NCBI GenBank assembly: GCA_030762935.1
Contig: CM060896.1
Coordinates: forward strand, 15,117,527-15,181,526
From: Hymenopus coronatus
Lineage: Eukaryota; Arthropoda; Insecta; Mantodea; Hymenopodidae
DNA: 64,000 bases
Reading direction: 5' to 3'
Part shown: piece by piece, positions 1 to 10,987 of the stretch
Layout of the letters: the number at the start of each line of letters is the position of its first letter
How positions within the stretch are numbered: the first letter of the stretch is position 1
The notes under the pieces: generated by a model
Told to the model about the DNA's origin: nothing
The model's database searches: none
Seen by the model: only the letters and a program-made list of their open reading frames with translations
Position numbers and translations under genes: made by a program

Positions 1-19
1 GGTTATTGTATTTCCATAA

Positions 20-470
20 TACCCTAGTACAAGGAGATAATACTAAGTAATAAAACCATTGTAATATTTATCTAGATAAATGTTTAGAGGATGAAGCTTT
101 TGTTGCAGCATAGGTGAGAAAGTTATGTGATTCTAGCACATCAGATGTTTTATTTTCTGTACCACGCACAATGTACATAGTATTGTATTCCAATAAAAAA
201 GTCGATACCGAGCTTTCTTCGGAAATTCGTGTTCTGAGAACCCCTGAATCACAAAACAAAAAAACAAAAACAAAAAAAAAAAACAAAAAAAAAAAAATGA
301 GCAGCATAACTCAAAAACGAAGAGTGGTGTTACGAAGATTCTAAGGAAAATCCCTTACTCCAATCTACCATTTACATTAAATATTTTTCGAAATGTTCGG
401 TCTTTCTAAAGATTGTTCTAACGATTTTGATTAAAAATACCAAAGGTATATTAATAGTATATTGCGACAC
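20..470 (-). repeat. R870 repeat copy, diverged
   Basis: Diverged minus-strand copy of the dominant repeat of the window. The order of landmarks matches other minus copies: acacatcagat near 135-145, a tacatagtattgtattcc palindrome remnant near 173-192, the gtcgataccgag block near 201, an A-rich tract replacing the usual CA/TG run (255-297), then cataactcaaaaacga and the ttctaacgattttgattaaaa block near 415-440. No coding function; short ORFs here are by-products. Confidence 0.65.
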
Positions 471-685
471 AAGTGTGGGAATTACTATTGCAGAATCGAG
501 GAAAGGTTTGAAAAGACGAAACGAAGTAGAGATTCTGTATTACACTTAACATAAGTGTATGCACGATGAGTATTAATATTAATTAAAATTTAGTAATAAA
601 TGAATTAAAATATTGGTTTGATGCAAATGACCACTATGTAAAGAAGCTTTTCTAGTCGCCATATAGCTTTTCATCTTTATATATA

Positions 686-2003
686 CAGAAAGTACCGGGA
701 ATTGATCATTTAAAAATCCTGTTTAAAAGGGGATTCGAAATTATTGTTGTCGCTAAGTTGGTACAACTTTCTTCTATACCCACGCGGAGTTTGATCGTCA
801 TCTGTCATCTAGTTTGTTTACTGTACGCCATTTTGTTAGTTCATCTCAAAGGTGATTTGCGATTTTACGATGGATACAAAATACATTGAACAGAGAATCT
901 GTCTCAAATTTTGCATTGCAAATAGTATTTCGTGTGCCGAATCGCTGAAAATGTTACAGAGGGCTTACGGTGAATCGACTTTATCAAAAACACGTGTAAA
1001 TGAGTAGTACAGAGCACTCAAAAGTGGCCGAGATGTGGTGGAAGATTTGCCTCGCTCTGGTCGGCCATCAACGGTTTCAAATGAACTGAACATCGCTAGA
1101 GTGAAGAAAATGGTGTCTGAAAATCGTCATTTAGGTCTGAGAGAGATTGCCGCTGAACTTTCTGTGTCTTACGAATCGATTCGTACCCTTTTAAACGATT
1201 GTTTGGGCATGACACGCGTTGCAGCTCGGTTAGTTCCGAAAGACTTGAATTTCTACAAAAACTCAATCGCGTAAAGATTGCTGAAGACATGCTAGAACGA
1301 GCCAGTTCCGACCCCACATTCATGAAACGCATTGTAACTGGTGATGAGACGTGGGTTTACGAGTTTGACACTCAAACCAGTCAACAAGCTTCCGAATGGC
1401 GCCTTCCAACTGAACCGAAACCTAACTCGATCAAACTCAATCAAAACTGAAGGTCATGTTGACAGTTTTTTTTTTTTTTTTTTTTTTTTCGATTATCGCG
1501 GTGTCATGCACTCAGAGTTATTGCCAGAAGGTCAGATGGTAAATAAAGACTATTATCTGAGTGGTATGCGGCGTTTGAGAGAACAAATACGGTGAAAAAG
1601 GCCATATTTGTGGAACAACAACTCATGGATTCTGCACCATGATAACGCACCAGCTCAAAAGGCTATTATTGTGAACGAATTTCTAGCCAAAAACTCAACA
1701 AATTTCATTGAACAATTACCGTATTCACCTGATCTGGCTCCTGCTGATTTCTTTCTCTTTCCAAAACTCAAGTTACCACTTCGAGGCAACCGTTTTCAGT
1801 CGATATAAGACATAAAGGAAAATTCGCGGCGACAATTGAAATCGATTCCTAAAAGTGCCTACAAAAATGTTTTGACGATTGGATTATTCGTTGGCATAAA
1901 TGTATAATTTCAGAAGGGGCCTACTTTGAAGGCAATAAAATAAAATTAGATGAATACTTCATTTTTTGTGTTTTATTGGCAAATTCCCGGAACTTTCTTG
2001 ACA
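686..2003 (+). mobile_element. mariner-family DNA transposon, copy 1
   Basis: A 1.3 kb element of typical mariner length. The left end reads cagaaagtaccgggaatt and the right end aattcccggaactttcttgaca, an imperfect terminal inverted repeat, with TA flanks as expected for mariner target duplications. A relic transposase gene lies between. A close relative sits at 11488-12787. About 24 T residues (about 1466-1489) interrupt the coding region where the sister copy has a short run. Confidence 0.9.
870..1980 (+). pseudogene. mariner transposase (D34D), broken
   Basis: Relic of a mariner transposase, a nuclear cut-and-paste enzyme that inserts at TA. It starts at ATG 870 (MDTKYIEQRIC). An N-terminal helix-turn-helix segment is followed by the linker motif RSGRPSTVS, the second DNA-binding helix region around 1090-1250, then the catalytic motifs TGDETWVYEF (first D, near 1340), HHDNAPA (second D, near 1638) and YSPDLAPADFF (third D, near 1740), with 34 residues between the last two acids. 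It is disabled by a stop in the N-terminal part near 1004, several frame changes, the poly-T insertion and a stop near 1592. No function is expected. Confidence 0.9.
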
Positions 2004-2029
2004 CATATATGTGTGTATGTGTATGTGTA

Positions 2030-2818
2030 AATCTGAGGTGTTCCATTCACATGAGTTTCTCTACATCTCTGTAACAAACTATTATTAAAAAGCTTATGCT
2101 TCTTTTTATTTCATGCTAATCGAGAAAAAAATAGCAGAAATAGTGTTGTTACTTACTTCCTTGAAAGCAAAAGGGAAAATAAGAGAGTACCATAGGCTAA
2201 AGTATTAGTCAAAAGCTAGTTGCTATGTGACTGAAGTCCCTTTGTTTGTAAGGGCAGGAGTTGACATATTCCCGTATGAGAAAAGGATGTTTTTTTTAAA
2301 GCGGAAACCAATATTAAGGAATATCTCAGAAACGATCCACTTCACGAAAAAAAAAAGTTTATATAACATAAATTGTGTGTTTTAACGTGCTCTACATTTT
2401 CTATCAAGTAAGTCTTTGTCTATCTCTTACGATTTACCAGTTATACAACATTCCGTAAAATTCATCCAGATTAAAGGTGTGTGCTGAGGCTATTCACAGA
2501 AAATTCAAGATATATATTTTATTTGTCAGGTAAATATCCTTAATGTTCGATATGGTAATCAAAATCGTTTAAGCTATTTTTGAGAAAATCAAAATGTTCT
2601 AAAAGTTTTCTATGTAAAGGGTAGTTGGAGGTTGAGCTAAGCTGTCCACAGACACGCACACGGACTTTTTTCCAAAAATGCTTTTTTTGGACTCAGGGAG
2701 ACCCAAAACATGTATTTCCGGTGAACTCTCGGTGTCGAATTTTTGGGTGCATTTCAATACCTTCTCTATACATTATGTTCTTAGTATGTGTAGAGAAAGT
2801 AACAAGGCTTATGACTGG
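2030..2818 (+). repeat. R870 repeat copy, plus orientation
   Basis: Starts with aaatctgaggtgttccattcacatgag and runs to the terminal palindrome region ctctatacattatgttcttagtatgtgtagagaaagt. The 3' part has lost most of the usual block between the atcaaaatgttctaaaag stretch and the cacacgga microsatellite site. It lies tail-to-tail with the next copy, about 30 bases apart. Confidence 0.85.
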
Positions 2819-2845
2819 GGAGACATTTTCGCTTTCTCTACACGC

Positions 2846-3692
2846 ACTATAGAGAAGGTATTGCACTCCACACAAAAATTCGACACCAAGATTTCACTGG
2901 TAATATAGGTTTTATATCTCCTGTTTCCAAAAATAAAAGCATTTTCACAAAAAGGTCCGCGCGCGCGGGTGTGTGTGTGTCAGTGTGTTCGTGAATCTGT
3001 GAACACGATAACTCAAAAACGAAAAGTCGGTAAAATACCAAACTTGGTATTTTAAGTTCAGTATCTTCCAGGGATGCGACACGAAGATTTTGACACCCGA
3101 AACTACCCTTTACATGGAACTTTTTTCGAAAATTTTCATTTTCTCATAAATGGCTCTAACGATTTTGATTAAAATGTCATATATTAAAGATATTTACCTG
3201 ACAAAATATATATCTTGAATTTTCTCTGAACTGCCTCTGAAGACTACTTTATTCATTCTGGATTACTTTTTTCGGAACTTTGTGTAACTGCTAAACTGTA
3301 ACAGATGGATAAAAACGTACCACACAAAAAATGTAGAGCACGTTGTAACACAAAATTTATGTTATATACATTTTTTTCGTAGTTGTTCGTTTTGAGATAT
3401 TCCTTGTTTTTTGGTTTCTCCTTTAAAAAACTTACTTTTCTCATACAGGAATTTGTCAAAGCGTGTCCATACAAACAAAGGAACTTCAGTCACATAGCAA
3501 CCATTGAGTACCACTTTAACCTATGATACTACCTTATTTCGCTTCTACTTACAAGGAAGCAAGTAATAAGACTGTTTCCGCTAATTTTTTCTCGATTAGC
3601 ATGCAGTAAATATAAGCTTTAGCTTTTTAACAATAATTTGTTGCAGAGATGTAGAGAAAGTTGTGTGAATGGAACACATCAGATTTTTACTG
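2846..3692 (-). repeat. R870 repeat copy, minus orientation
   Basis: Nearly full-length minus copy, from the palindromic end gctttctctacacgcactatagagaaggtattg to gaacacatcagattttta. It contains the usual inner microsatellite site as gcgcgcgcgggtgtgtgtgtgt near 2957-2978. Together with the preceding plus copy it forms an imperfect inverted repeat of about 0.8 kb arms. Confidence 0.9.
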
Positions 3693-3699
3693 TAGTACC

Positions 3700-4390
3700 C
3701 TAATTAGAATCGATTTAATAATTTTACTATGGAGAAAGTTATGGAGAGGACAGAGAAATGTGTGGAGAGTGTGATGTTCTACATTAATCCAAAGAAGTCT
3801 AAACAAAAGGTACAATTTAGTGCATGATACATTGAACAGATGGTTCTGTCTTACTTAACGCAGGTGTGCTTTTTGAACCCATTGCGATCTTTTTTGTTTC
3901 TATAGCAATCAGGTTAGACGGGGAAATGTTAACTCACGTCCAGTAACAATATCGGTAAGAAGTAGAAACCAGTTACACCGTCCAAAAAAGACATTTAGAT
4001 CACAAATAAAATACATATCTGATTTTTTGTGTATAGCTTCTGATGCTCTCTTCATTCTGGATGACTTTTGCAGGAAAAAACTTACTGCACCAAAATCTCG
4101 TTAAAAGATAATGTCCAATACATATATTTTTATTGGAGTTAACAACCATTTCCAGGATATTTTTTATTCTAGTTTTCAATTCTGAAATGCTTATACTTTC
4201 CTCAAATAGGATATCGTTATTCGTTTTGCTCCTGGTTAAGAAAACAGTACAAAAAATTACATAGAGTCCAAGATTTGATTATCGCTTTAGCCTAGTGCAT
4301 TCTTTATTCATTTGTATTTACAATGAAATGTGTAATAATATTATTTTTGCACACGCTTATCTGAATTAACTCGAAGTAGTCAGAGAAGTA
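3700..4390. other. No gene; old R870-like fragment in part
   Basis: No coding region is recognised. Phrases such as ttcattctggatgacttttgc near 4050 and gctttagcctagtgcattc near 4292 resemble the inner part of R870 read on the minus strand, so the 4030-4330 stretch is probably a very old copy. The rest (3700-4030) has no recognisable content. Confidence 0.4.
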
Positions 4391-4394
4391 TACG

Positions 4395-4939
4395 TTTTAC
4401 TTTCTCTACAAGTACTGTATAGAGAAGTATATTGTGCACTCCACCCAAAAATTCGATACCGAGATTTCACCGGAAATATATGTTTTACGGTCCCCTGTAT
4501 CCAAAAAAAGCATTTTCAGAAAAAGGTCCGCGCGCGTGTGTGTGTGTGTAGATCCGTGTGTCTGTGAACACGATAACTCAAAAACGAAAAGTCGGTAAAA
4601 TACCAAACTGGGTATTTAAGTTTAGTATCTTCCACAAATGCGACACGAAGATTTTGAGAAAAATCCCCCCACCCCAAACTACCCTTTACATGGAAAAAAT
4701 TTCGAAAATTTGGATTTTCTGAAAAAGGCTTTAACGATTTTGATTAAAATATCTTATACCTATTAAATATATTTACCTCACAAATAAAATGTATATCTTG
4801 AATTTTCTGGGGATAGCCCCTGAAGACTACTTTATTCTGGATGAATTTTACGGAATTTTGCATAACTGTTAAACCTAAAAAGATGGACAAAAACTTACCA
4901 ACAAAAAATTGTAGAGCACGTTAAAACATGCAATTTATG

Positions 4940-4981
<42 letters not shown>

Positions 4982-5292
4982 TTCATAGAGTTGGTCGTTT
5001 TTTAGATATTCCTTGTTTTTTGTTTCACCTTTGAAAAACTTAACTTTTCTCTTACAGAAATTTGTCAACTGCTGTTCACACAAAGGAAATTCAGTCACAC
5101 AGCAACCAGCTTTTGACTATCACTTTAACCTATGGTACTCCGTTATTTCGCTTCTACTAACAAGGAACCTAGTAATAAGACTATTTCTGTTAATGTTTTC
5201 TCAATTAGCATGAAGCAAATAGAAGACTATGCTTTTTAACAATAATTTGTTGCAGAAATGTAGAAAAAATCATGTGAATGGAACACATCAGA
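4395..5292 (-). repeat. R870 repeat copy, minus orientation
   Basis: Full-length minus copy from actttctctacaagtactg to gaacacatcagattttta. It carries a TG run at about 4532-4548 at the family's microsatellite position, and an additional long TA run at 4940-4978 that other copies lack. Confidence 0.9.
4940..4978. repeat. (TA)n microsatellite
   Basis: About 19 TA units inside an R870 copy, at the spot where other copies read tatataacataaattg on the opposite strand. Probably a local expansion of that TA-rich seed. Confidence 0.95.
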
Positions 5293-5814
5293 TTTTTAAA
5301 GAATATTTTGTTGCAGAATAGGTAGAGAAACTCACCTGAGTGTAATACAACAGAGGTGCTCCTAGGGAGGGTCCAGCTTTCTTTGTTAATTCTCAGACTG
5401 AAATTTCGAAATACTTTTGCAATATAAGCTAACTAAAACATGCTATGCAGTTATTGATAGATGTAACACAAATGTCTTAGGACATTAAGCTCATCCAAAT
5501 TTGACAAGCACTTTTTTTTTTTTTTTTTTTTTTTTTTGCGAATAGCTGAAACTCTCGATCGGAAACAATTATTCTTTAAAACCAATTAATGCAAAATAAT
5601 ACATATCACTTAGCAAATTTATTTTCTAAGTGATTATTATTCAATAAGGAAAATGAGCCAGAAGTGTTGTTTAAAAGTTATGAATATTTTATATCGTAAG
5701 GAGCATTTGTCTTTTTAAATACATACCCCACGAACGAGTTAACTTTACGCAGCAAACATTTGCAACCGGTTTTCTTTATACAATCATGAGACGTAATGAA
5801 TAATAACAAAAATC
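5293..5814. other. No gene seen; contains poly-T
   Basis: No coding region is recognised. A run of about 26 T residues at 5512-5537 may be the reverse-complemented tail of a retroposon, but no head could be identified next to it. Confidence 0.5.
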
Positions 5815-6460
5815 TGATGTGTTCCATTCACATGACCTTCTCTATCTCTCTGTAACAAATTATTGTTAATAAGCTTATCTTTTATTTATTTTATGCTAAT
5901 CGAGGAAAATTAGCAGAAATAGTCTTATTCCTTGCTTTATTGTAAATACAAGCGAAATAAGGGAGTACCATAGGTTACAGTGAAAGCCAAAAGCTGGTTG
6001 CTATGTGACTGATGTTCCTTTGTTTGTGTGGACAGGAGTTGACAAATTCCTGTATGAGAAAAGTATGTTTTTCAAAGCTGAAACAAAGTAAAAGGAATAT
6101 CTCAAAAACGATCAACTCCACGAAAAAAAATGTATATAACATAAATTGTGTGTTTTAACGAGCTCTATATTTTTTGTGTGTTAAATTTTTGTCCATCTCT
6201 TACGGTTTAGTAGTTATGCAAAATTCATCCAGAATAAAGTAGTCTTCAGAGGCTATTCCGAGAAAATTCAAAATATATATTTTATTTGTCAGGTAAATAT
6301 GTTTAATATATGATATTTTAATCAAAATCGTTAGAGCCATTTTTCAGAAAATCAAAATTTTCGAAAAAAGTTCCATGTAAAGGGTAGTTGGGGGTGGGGG
6401 GATTTTTCTCAAAATCTTCGTGTCGCATCCCTGGAAGATACTGAACTTAAATACCAAATA
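5815..6460 (+). repeat. R870 repeat copy, 3'-truncated
   Basis: Starts aatctgatgtgttccattcacatgacc and proceeds through the ggtagttgggggtggggggat block near 6383, stopping after gaacttaaataccaa. The microsatellite, the ccggtgaaatctcgg block and the terminal palindrome are missing. Confidence 0.88.
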
Positions 6461-7177
6461 ATACACAGTGCGTATAGATAAAGTAAAAATCAAAGCACTT
6501 AGTACAAGAGTGTAGGTTTTGAAAAATTGACAGATCGGTTTGTGTAAGTGCCTCTCAACGAACATTATTTTCTCATCATTGTGTTTGGATCAACCATTAT
6601 GTAGTAACGGTGCTCAAGATAAGAGCAGCTGCTATCGCAGCTGATTAGCCGAGTGTACATCATTCTGATAAGCCTGACACGTTCTTCCAGCTCGCATAGC
6701 AGCCTTGATTCAAGGTTAACAACTGGCAAACCGGCCATGCTTTTTTACGAAAATAAAAATAGTATAAAAACTGGCACGCGCCAAATCTGGTTTTATTATT
6801 AGTTTCTTTCATTGTTAAAACGCCTTGGCATAACTGCAACGGTATTTTTAACTCTAATCAAACTTCAATAACATTCCCCAACAAGGGATAACCTTATTAA
6901 ATTACAGGCGTGGTGAAAATGTCTTCCTTTCCTAAGATCTGGAAATCGGTAACTGGCATTTCATTATCAAGGACGATGTGAAATACAAATTGTCATGAAG
7001 AGGCGGAGAAAGCATAACGTTATCAAATCACACAGCACTTTGGCGAGACAGCCCATTCAAGTATGCGATTTCATGTGCGACGCGATCTGAAATTACAACA
7101 TTGAGTTAAGGGGAGCATATGCTATACGAGATGGCGGTCACACCTGTCGCATGACCCGCAAAACACAGGTTCCTTAG
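6461..7177. other. No gene recognised
   Basis: Apparently single-copy sequence within the window. A tagtataaaaa string near 6770 is TATA-like, but no initiator or open reading frame follows it. No coding region or structural RNA is recognised. Confidence 0.4.
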
Positions 7178-7535
7178 TCGCCCTCCGTGGTGTAATGGTT
7201 ATCAAGCTAACTTCGCGGGTTAAAACGATGGATTTTTTTCGGGCGTAAAAATCCTTAACATGGCTTCCTTAGGAAGGGAAGTAAAGCTGTTGGTCTCGTT
7301 TCGTAGATTTACGGCACGTAAAAGAACCTCAAAGAGAAAAGAGAGGCCTCTGAGCAAAATTAATCGGTCTTTCAAGCCCAGTATAGAATGGGACGCTGAG
7401 AACCACAGCAGTTAAAGAACCTCAAGTCTGATAGAGAGGCCTCTGAGCAAAATTAATCGGTCTTTCACGCCCAGTATAGAATGGGACGCTGAGAACCACA
7501 GCAATTAAAGAGCGTCCATAAATAAAACTACATTT
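7178..7535 (+). mobile_element. tRNA-derived SINE, family A, with internal duplication
   Basis: The head reads ccctccgtggtgtaatggtta, a pol III box A-like segment; the box B region is damaged (cgcgggttaaaac). The body has the family's cgggcgtaaaaatcc, gcttccttaggaagggaa, gagaggcctctgagcaaaa and gaatgggacgctgagaacca blocks and ends ccataaataaaactacattt. The segment beginning gagaggcctc at 7341 is repeated at 7434, a tandem duplication of about 93 bases not seen in the other copies. Confidence 0.85.
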
Positions 7536-7780
7536 CATTTTTCGACAAAGTCCACAGTTGTATGACCTGATTTACTTGAGTGTAAATACCTAGGTATGTG
7601 TGTCTGTGCGTGCTTGCGAAATCTGGTAGGCTCGTGGCGAACCTAGGTGTTGTTTCTGTGTACCTCCCCCTTGTTAGGGTTAATCACAGAAACGTAAGGA
7701 TGATGTAGGTTTGGTGTTAATGGTGTTAAGCAGGTAGCGCTACAGTAAATAGGTCGTAGGATGAGAAATGAACAAATCTG

Positions 7781-7955
7781 GGCCGCGCCGTGGCCAGACC
7801 ACTCGGCTCTCGATCCCAAGCGACTGTATGTGGTTTTCTCCGGTTTCCCCCGCCATCGCATTCCACCGTGCTCCATCTTCATTCCATGTATCACCAGTGC
7901 CATCGCCTGCGGTACCACAATTAGTAAAAGCGGGCGTTAAACACCACAAAAAAAA
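7781..7955 (+). mobile_element. tRNA-derived SINE, family B, head deleted
   Basis: Starts with ggccgcgccgtggcc, the 5' end of a type II (Leu/Ser-like) tRNA head, but the middle of the head including intact box B is lost. The body (tggttttctccggtttccccc, ccatcgcattccaccg) and tail (aaaagcgggcgttaaacaccac, then A residues) match the fuller copy at 20947-21160. Confidence 0.8.
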
Positions 7956-7975
7956 TTAATAAATCTTGTGCATAG

Positions 7976-8324
7976 GGGAAGTTGCCTACCTTCCCTCCCT
8001 CTCTGCGCAGCTGCTTACCAAGCGAGAGACCTGGGTTCGATTCCTGGTACCGGCGTGGGGATTTTTCCCCAGCTGGAAGACTGGTCCGGGGTGCACTAAG
8101 TCTCGTGAGGTTCCTGGGGGCCAATTGAGAAACTACTTGGTGGAGAAGTAGCGACTCCAGGTCGGAGGATCGCATTAACCGGCCGGAGGGTGGGGGTCTC
8201 GAGGCGCTGACCATGTCTCACCCTCCAATACTGCACCCCATCCACGACATGTCATGGACCGAGATGAAGGACGCAGCGGCCGGACGGTAGGTTCCTTTAG
8301 AGCTGTCGTGCCATGGAGATGTTG

Positions 8325-8386
<62 letters not shown>
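7976..8386 (+). mobile_element. SINE-like retroposon, family D, ending in (TTA)n
   Basis: Contains a pol III box B-like sequence, gggttcgattcctgg, near 8033, preceded by a tRNA-like head (ctgcgcagctgcttaccaagcgagagacc), then a GC-rich body about 270 bases long and a terminal run of TTA trinucleotides (8327-8385). Head, body and simple-repeat tail are the usual SINE plan. No second copy is present in the window, so the family assignment is inferred. Confidence 0.65.
8327..8385 (+). repeat. (TTA)n microsatellite
   Basis: About 19 TTA units forming the presumed tail of the preceding SINE-like element. The tyrosine-rich and isoleucine-rich frames across it are artefacts. Confidence 0.95.
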
Positions 8387-9146
8387 GTGTGAAATGCTCC
8401 GCCCCTACAATCACCCCACAATTTTTCCTTCCGCCTGGCAGAGAAGCGGAGAGATTACGTGTGAACAGTGGCGGTTGTTTTTGAAGAACAAAAAAAGACT
8501 TGTTCTCCCAGTCCCGATTAAACATTTGCCATTCACTCATATTGCGCATGTAAGCCACCACTGCACTGAATCAACCGGTTTCTTCGGTTCTACTGACTGT
8601 TGAAAGAGAGGAGTGGGGACAAATGGCTCCTGAGAAGTCGCGTTGTAGTTAAAACAACTTTAAATAAATATATATTTTTTTTAAAAATGCCGCACTCAGA
8701 CTAGAGTTACCGTGCTTCACACATTCGTGGACAGATATATATGACTTCTGCGCATACATGTTGGCACAACTTCTCCCACCATCAACCCTTCGGGTAAAGA
8801 GTTGCCACTGCGCAACTTGTCATTTGCTCTTGCGGTTTGTCTCGCTTCACGTGCTATAGACTTCTTAACGGTTGTCTTTTCAGAAGCAACAACCTTACCG
8901 CTGTTCGTTAGTGTCTAGGTCAAAAATTGATTATAATATTTGGTGGCCTCTCTCATAATGGCCGCCAGTGGTTAGACGGTGCCACAAGTTAAACGCTATT
9001 AAAATAAGTTCAACAGTTTAGCTGTTATCTGCTATATATGGGCCTGTTTGACCCTTCGACCATATATGCAGGGAGACCGCCTTTTTGCAAAGCCAACATC
9101 ACATCAGCTGTTGGTGGAACTGTGGATAGAAACGGAAATATACATA
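8387..9146. other. No gene recognised
   Basis: Moderately GC-balanced sequence with no recognised coding region. It ends exactly at the TA flank of the minus-strand mariner. Confidence 0.4.
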
Positions 9147-10385
9147 CGAGGTACGTCCAGAAAGTAAGTTCCGTTTGGTAATAAAATTAAATTGTGTACA
9201 GGTACAGAATAATTATTTATTGCACAAAATTCTACAACTCTTAAACTACTTTTCCACATAACTGCCGAAATTTTGCAGGCATTTGTCATAGCGTGGCACA
9301 AGTTTTTGTATACCTTCTTCATAGAAGTTTGCCGCCTGTGTCTTCAAAAAGTTGGAAACATTTTCTTTCACCTCTTCGTCATTGTTGAAGTGTTGACCGC
9401 CAAGGAAAGACTTGAGATGTAAGAACGATGAAAGTCGCTAGGAGCGAGGTCAGGGCTGTACGGAGGATGGTCAAACATGTCCCAGCCAAATCCCTGTAGG
9501 AGGTTTTTCGTCACATTTGCAGTGTGTGGTTGTGCCTTGTCGTGAAGAAAAACAACACCTTTTGACAGCAATCCTCGGCGCTTATTCTGTATTGCGCGGT
9601 GCAATTTCCTAAGTGTCTCGCAATAAACACCTGCTTTGATTGTTTGACCACGCGGTAAGAAATCAATGAGTAAGATGCCTTTCCAGTCCCAGAACACTGT
9701 GCACATCATTTTTCGAGGTATCAAGATTTGTTTCGGCTTAACCTTTGCTGGGGATGAAGTGTGCCTCCATTCCATTGATTGCCGCTTACTTTCAGGGGGG
9801 TCGTAAGAAACCTAAGTCTCATCTCCTGTGACTATCTGTGTCAGAAATTCTTCGCCATCTTTATCATAACAGGTTAAAAACTGAAGTGCATTACCCATCC
9901 GTTTTGTTTGGCGTTGCTCAGTAAGAATCTTTGGTATCCAACGTGAGCAAAGTTTACGAAATTTCAGTTTTTCGGTAACAATTTCATGAATTAGTGATCG
10001 TGAGCTTTGGGGAAATTCCATAGCGAGAGCACTAATTGTAAACTTGCGGTTTTCCTGGATCTTGTCATCAATCGCGCGAACCAGTTCTTCTGTAACCAAA
10101 GATGGACGCCCACTTCGTTCTTCATCGTGCATTTCACTACGTCCTTCATTGAACTGTCGAACCCATCTTCTCTCCATTGAATCACTCATCGCATTTTGTC
10201 CGGAAACTTCGCAAATTTGCCGATAACTTTCAATTGGTTTCACTTTCCTAGCATTCAGAAAACGAATCACAGATCTGATTTCACAAGCGGCGGTATTTTC
10301 AATCAACACCGACATTGTAAACAAGCACAACAAAGCGTATGTGGCTGACAGCGATCTCAAAATGGCGCACTTTTCTTCTCCTTGA
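9147..10385 (-). mobile_element. mariner-family DNA transposon, nearly intact
   Basis: The 3' end of the element (left on the plus strand) is cgaggtacgtccagaaagtaag next to TA at 9145-9146. The opposite terminal inverted repeat is not recognisable: the 5' untranslated part runs to about 10385 and the element appears cut there, shortly before the mitochondrial insertion that begins near 10415. It belongs to a different mariner lineage from the elements at 686 and 11488. Confidence 0.88.
9246..10315 (-). pseudogene. mariner transposase, full length with two lesions
   Basis: About 356 codons, the normal length for a mariner transposase. It starts at ATG 10315 (MSVLIENTAACEIRSV) and ends at TAG 9246-9248 (SYVEK). 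Order of features: N-terminal helix-turn-helix (IRFLNARKVKPIESYRQI), linker ERSGRPSLV, second helix region, VTGDET (first catalytic D), LHDKAQPHTA (second D) and YSPDLAPSDFH (third D) with 34 residues between the last two. Only two defects are visible: a TAG at 9812-9814 replacing the Trp of the DETW motif, and a single-base frameshift just after PSDFH near 9435; the correct C-terminal frame then continues to the stop. This is the best preserved transposase in the window. Confidence 0.93.
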
Positions 10386-10414
10386 TACAGAGCGTTTACC
10401 TAGAGCGTCCTAAA

Positions 10415-10600
10415 AGTATATTCTTAAACAGCGGTATACAAAAATATAACAGATTCCTCTAAATAAACTATAATACCGCCAAATTCTTTGAGTTTAAAGA
10501 TCATAACTATTAACACTCCAGCATTAAACTTTTACAATAAAAATAATAGGGTATCTAATCCTAGTTTATATTTTTAATTTCATAACAATCATACTAAATG
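10415..10600 (-). pseudogene. rrnS: Nuclear copy of mitochondrial 12S rRNA (NUMT)
   Basis: The minus strand contains aaactaggattagatacc followed by ctattat, the highly conserved 12S core used as a universal priming site (plus strand about 10545-10569). It continues downstream with the conserved tttggcggtatt and tagaggaatctgtt strings, then tgtataccgctg. About 50 bases usually present between the last two blocks appear to be missing. The piece is too short and too isolated for an rRNA gene, so it is a mitochondrial insertion into nuclear DNA. Its upstream edge is AT-rich and uncertain. Confidence 0.88.
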
Positions 10601-10987
10601 TATATATACCTCAAAATAATATATATTTCACTTGAAGCGACGTTTTTATTTTTGCTGCGTTTTTAATACATTCACAATAAAACTGATACACTATTGTGTC
10701 GCTTGTTAATGTAGAGTAGTACTTGAGTAACACTACATAGGTAAACTTCGGGAAAAAGGCAATAAATAATTGAAACTTCTTAGCATGTGCTTGGCACATG
10801 AAACATAAGCAAAACAGAAATAATTATCTGACGTTGGCTTATCTCTTCAATTAAAAATCGTTTCTTCTTAATACATTTATTGCGGGCATTAATATCTGTT
10901 TTCCAAGAGATGAAAACCCGAGGCAAACATGTTTAAAGCGTCACGTTTTTGCTCCCGAATGCTTTGATGCGGAGATTTGTTAAAAGA
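10601..10987. other. No gene recognised
   Basis: AT-rich sequence without recognised coding, repeat or RNA content. The mitochondrial fragment may extend slightly into its left side. Confidence 0.4.

Noticed and set aside
6766..6776. tagtataaaaa as a TATA box
   Set aside because: Common in AT-rich DNA, and no initiator, exon or element start was seen downstream.
8218..8484. Frames with long Tyr or Ile runs
   Set aside because: Translations of a (TTA)n run.
10385..10415. cctagagcgtcc as the second terminal repeat of the minus-strand mariner
   Set aside because: It resembles the left end in direct, not inverted, orientation, so it cannot be the matching terminus.
10415..10600. Possible rRNA gene
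   Set aside because: Only a fragment of the mitochondrial small rRNA with an internal gap; treated as a nuclear mitochondrial insertion.
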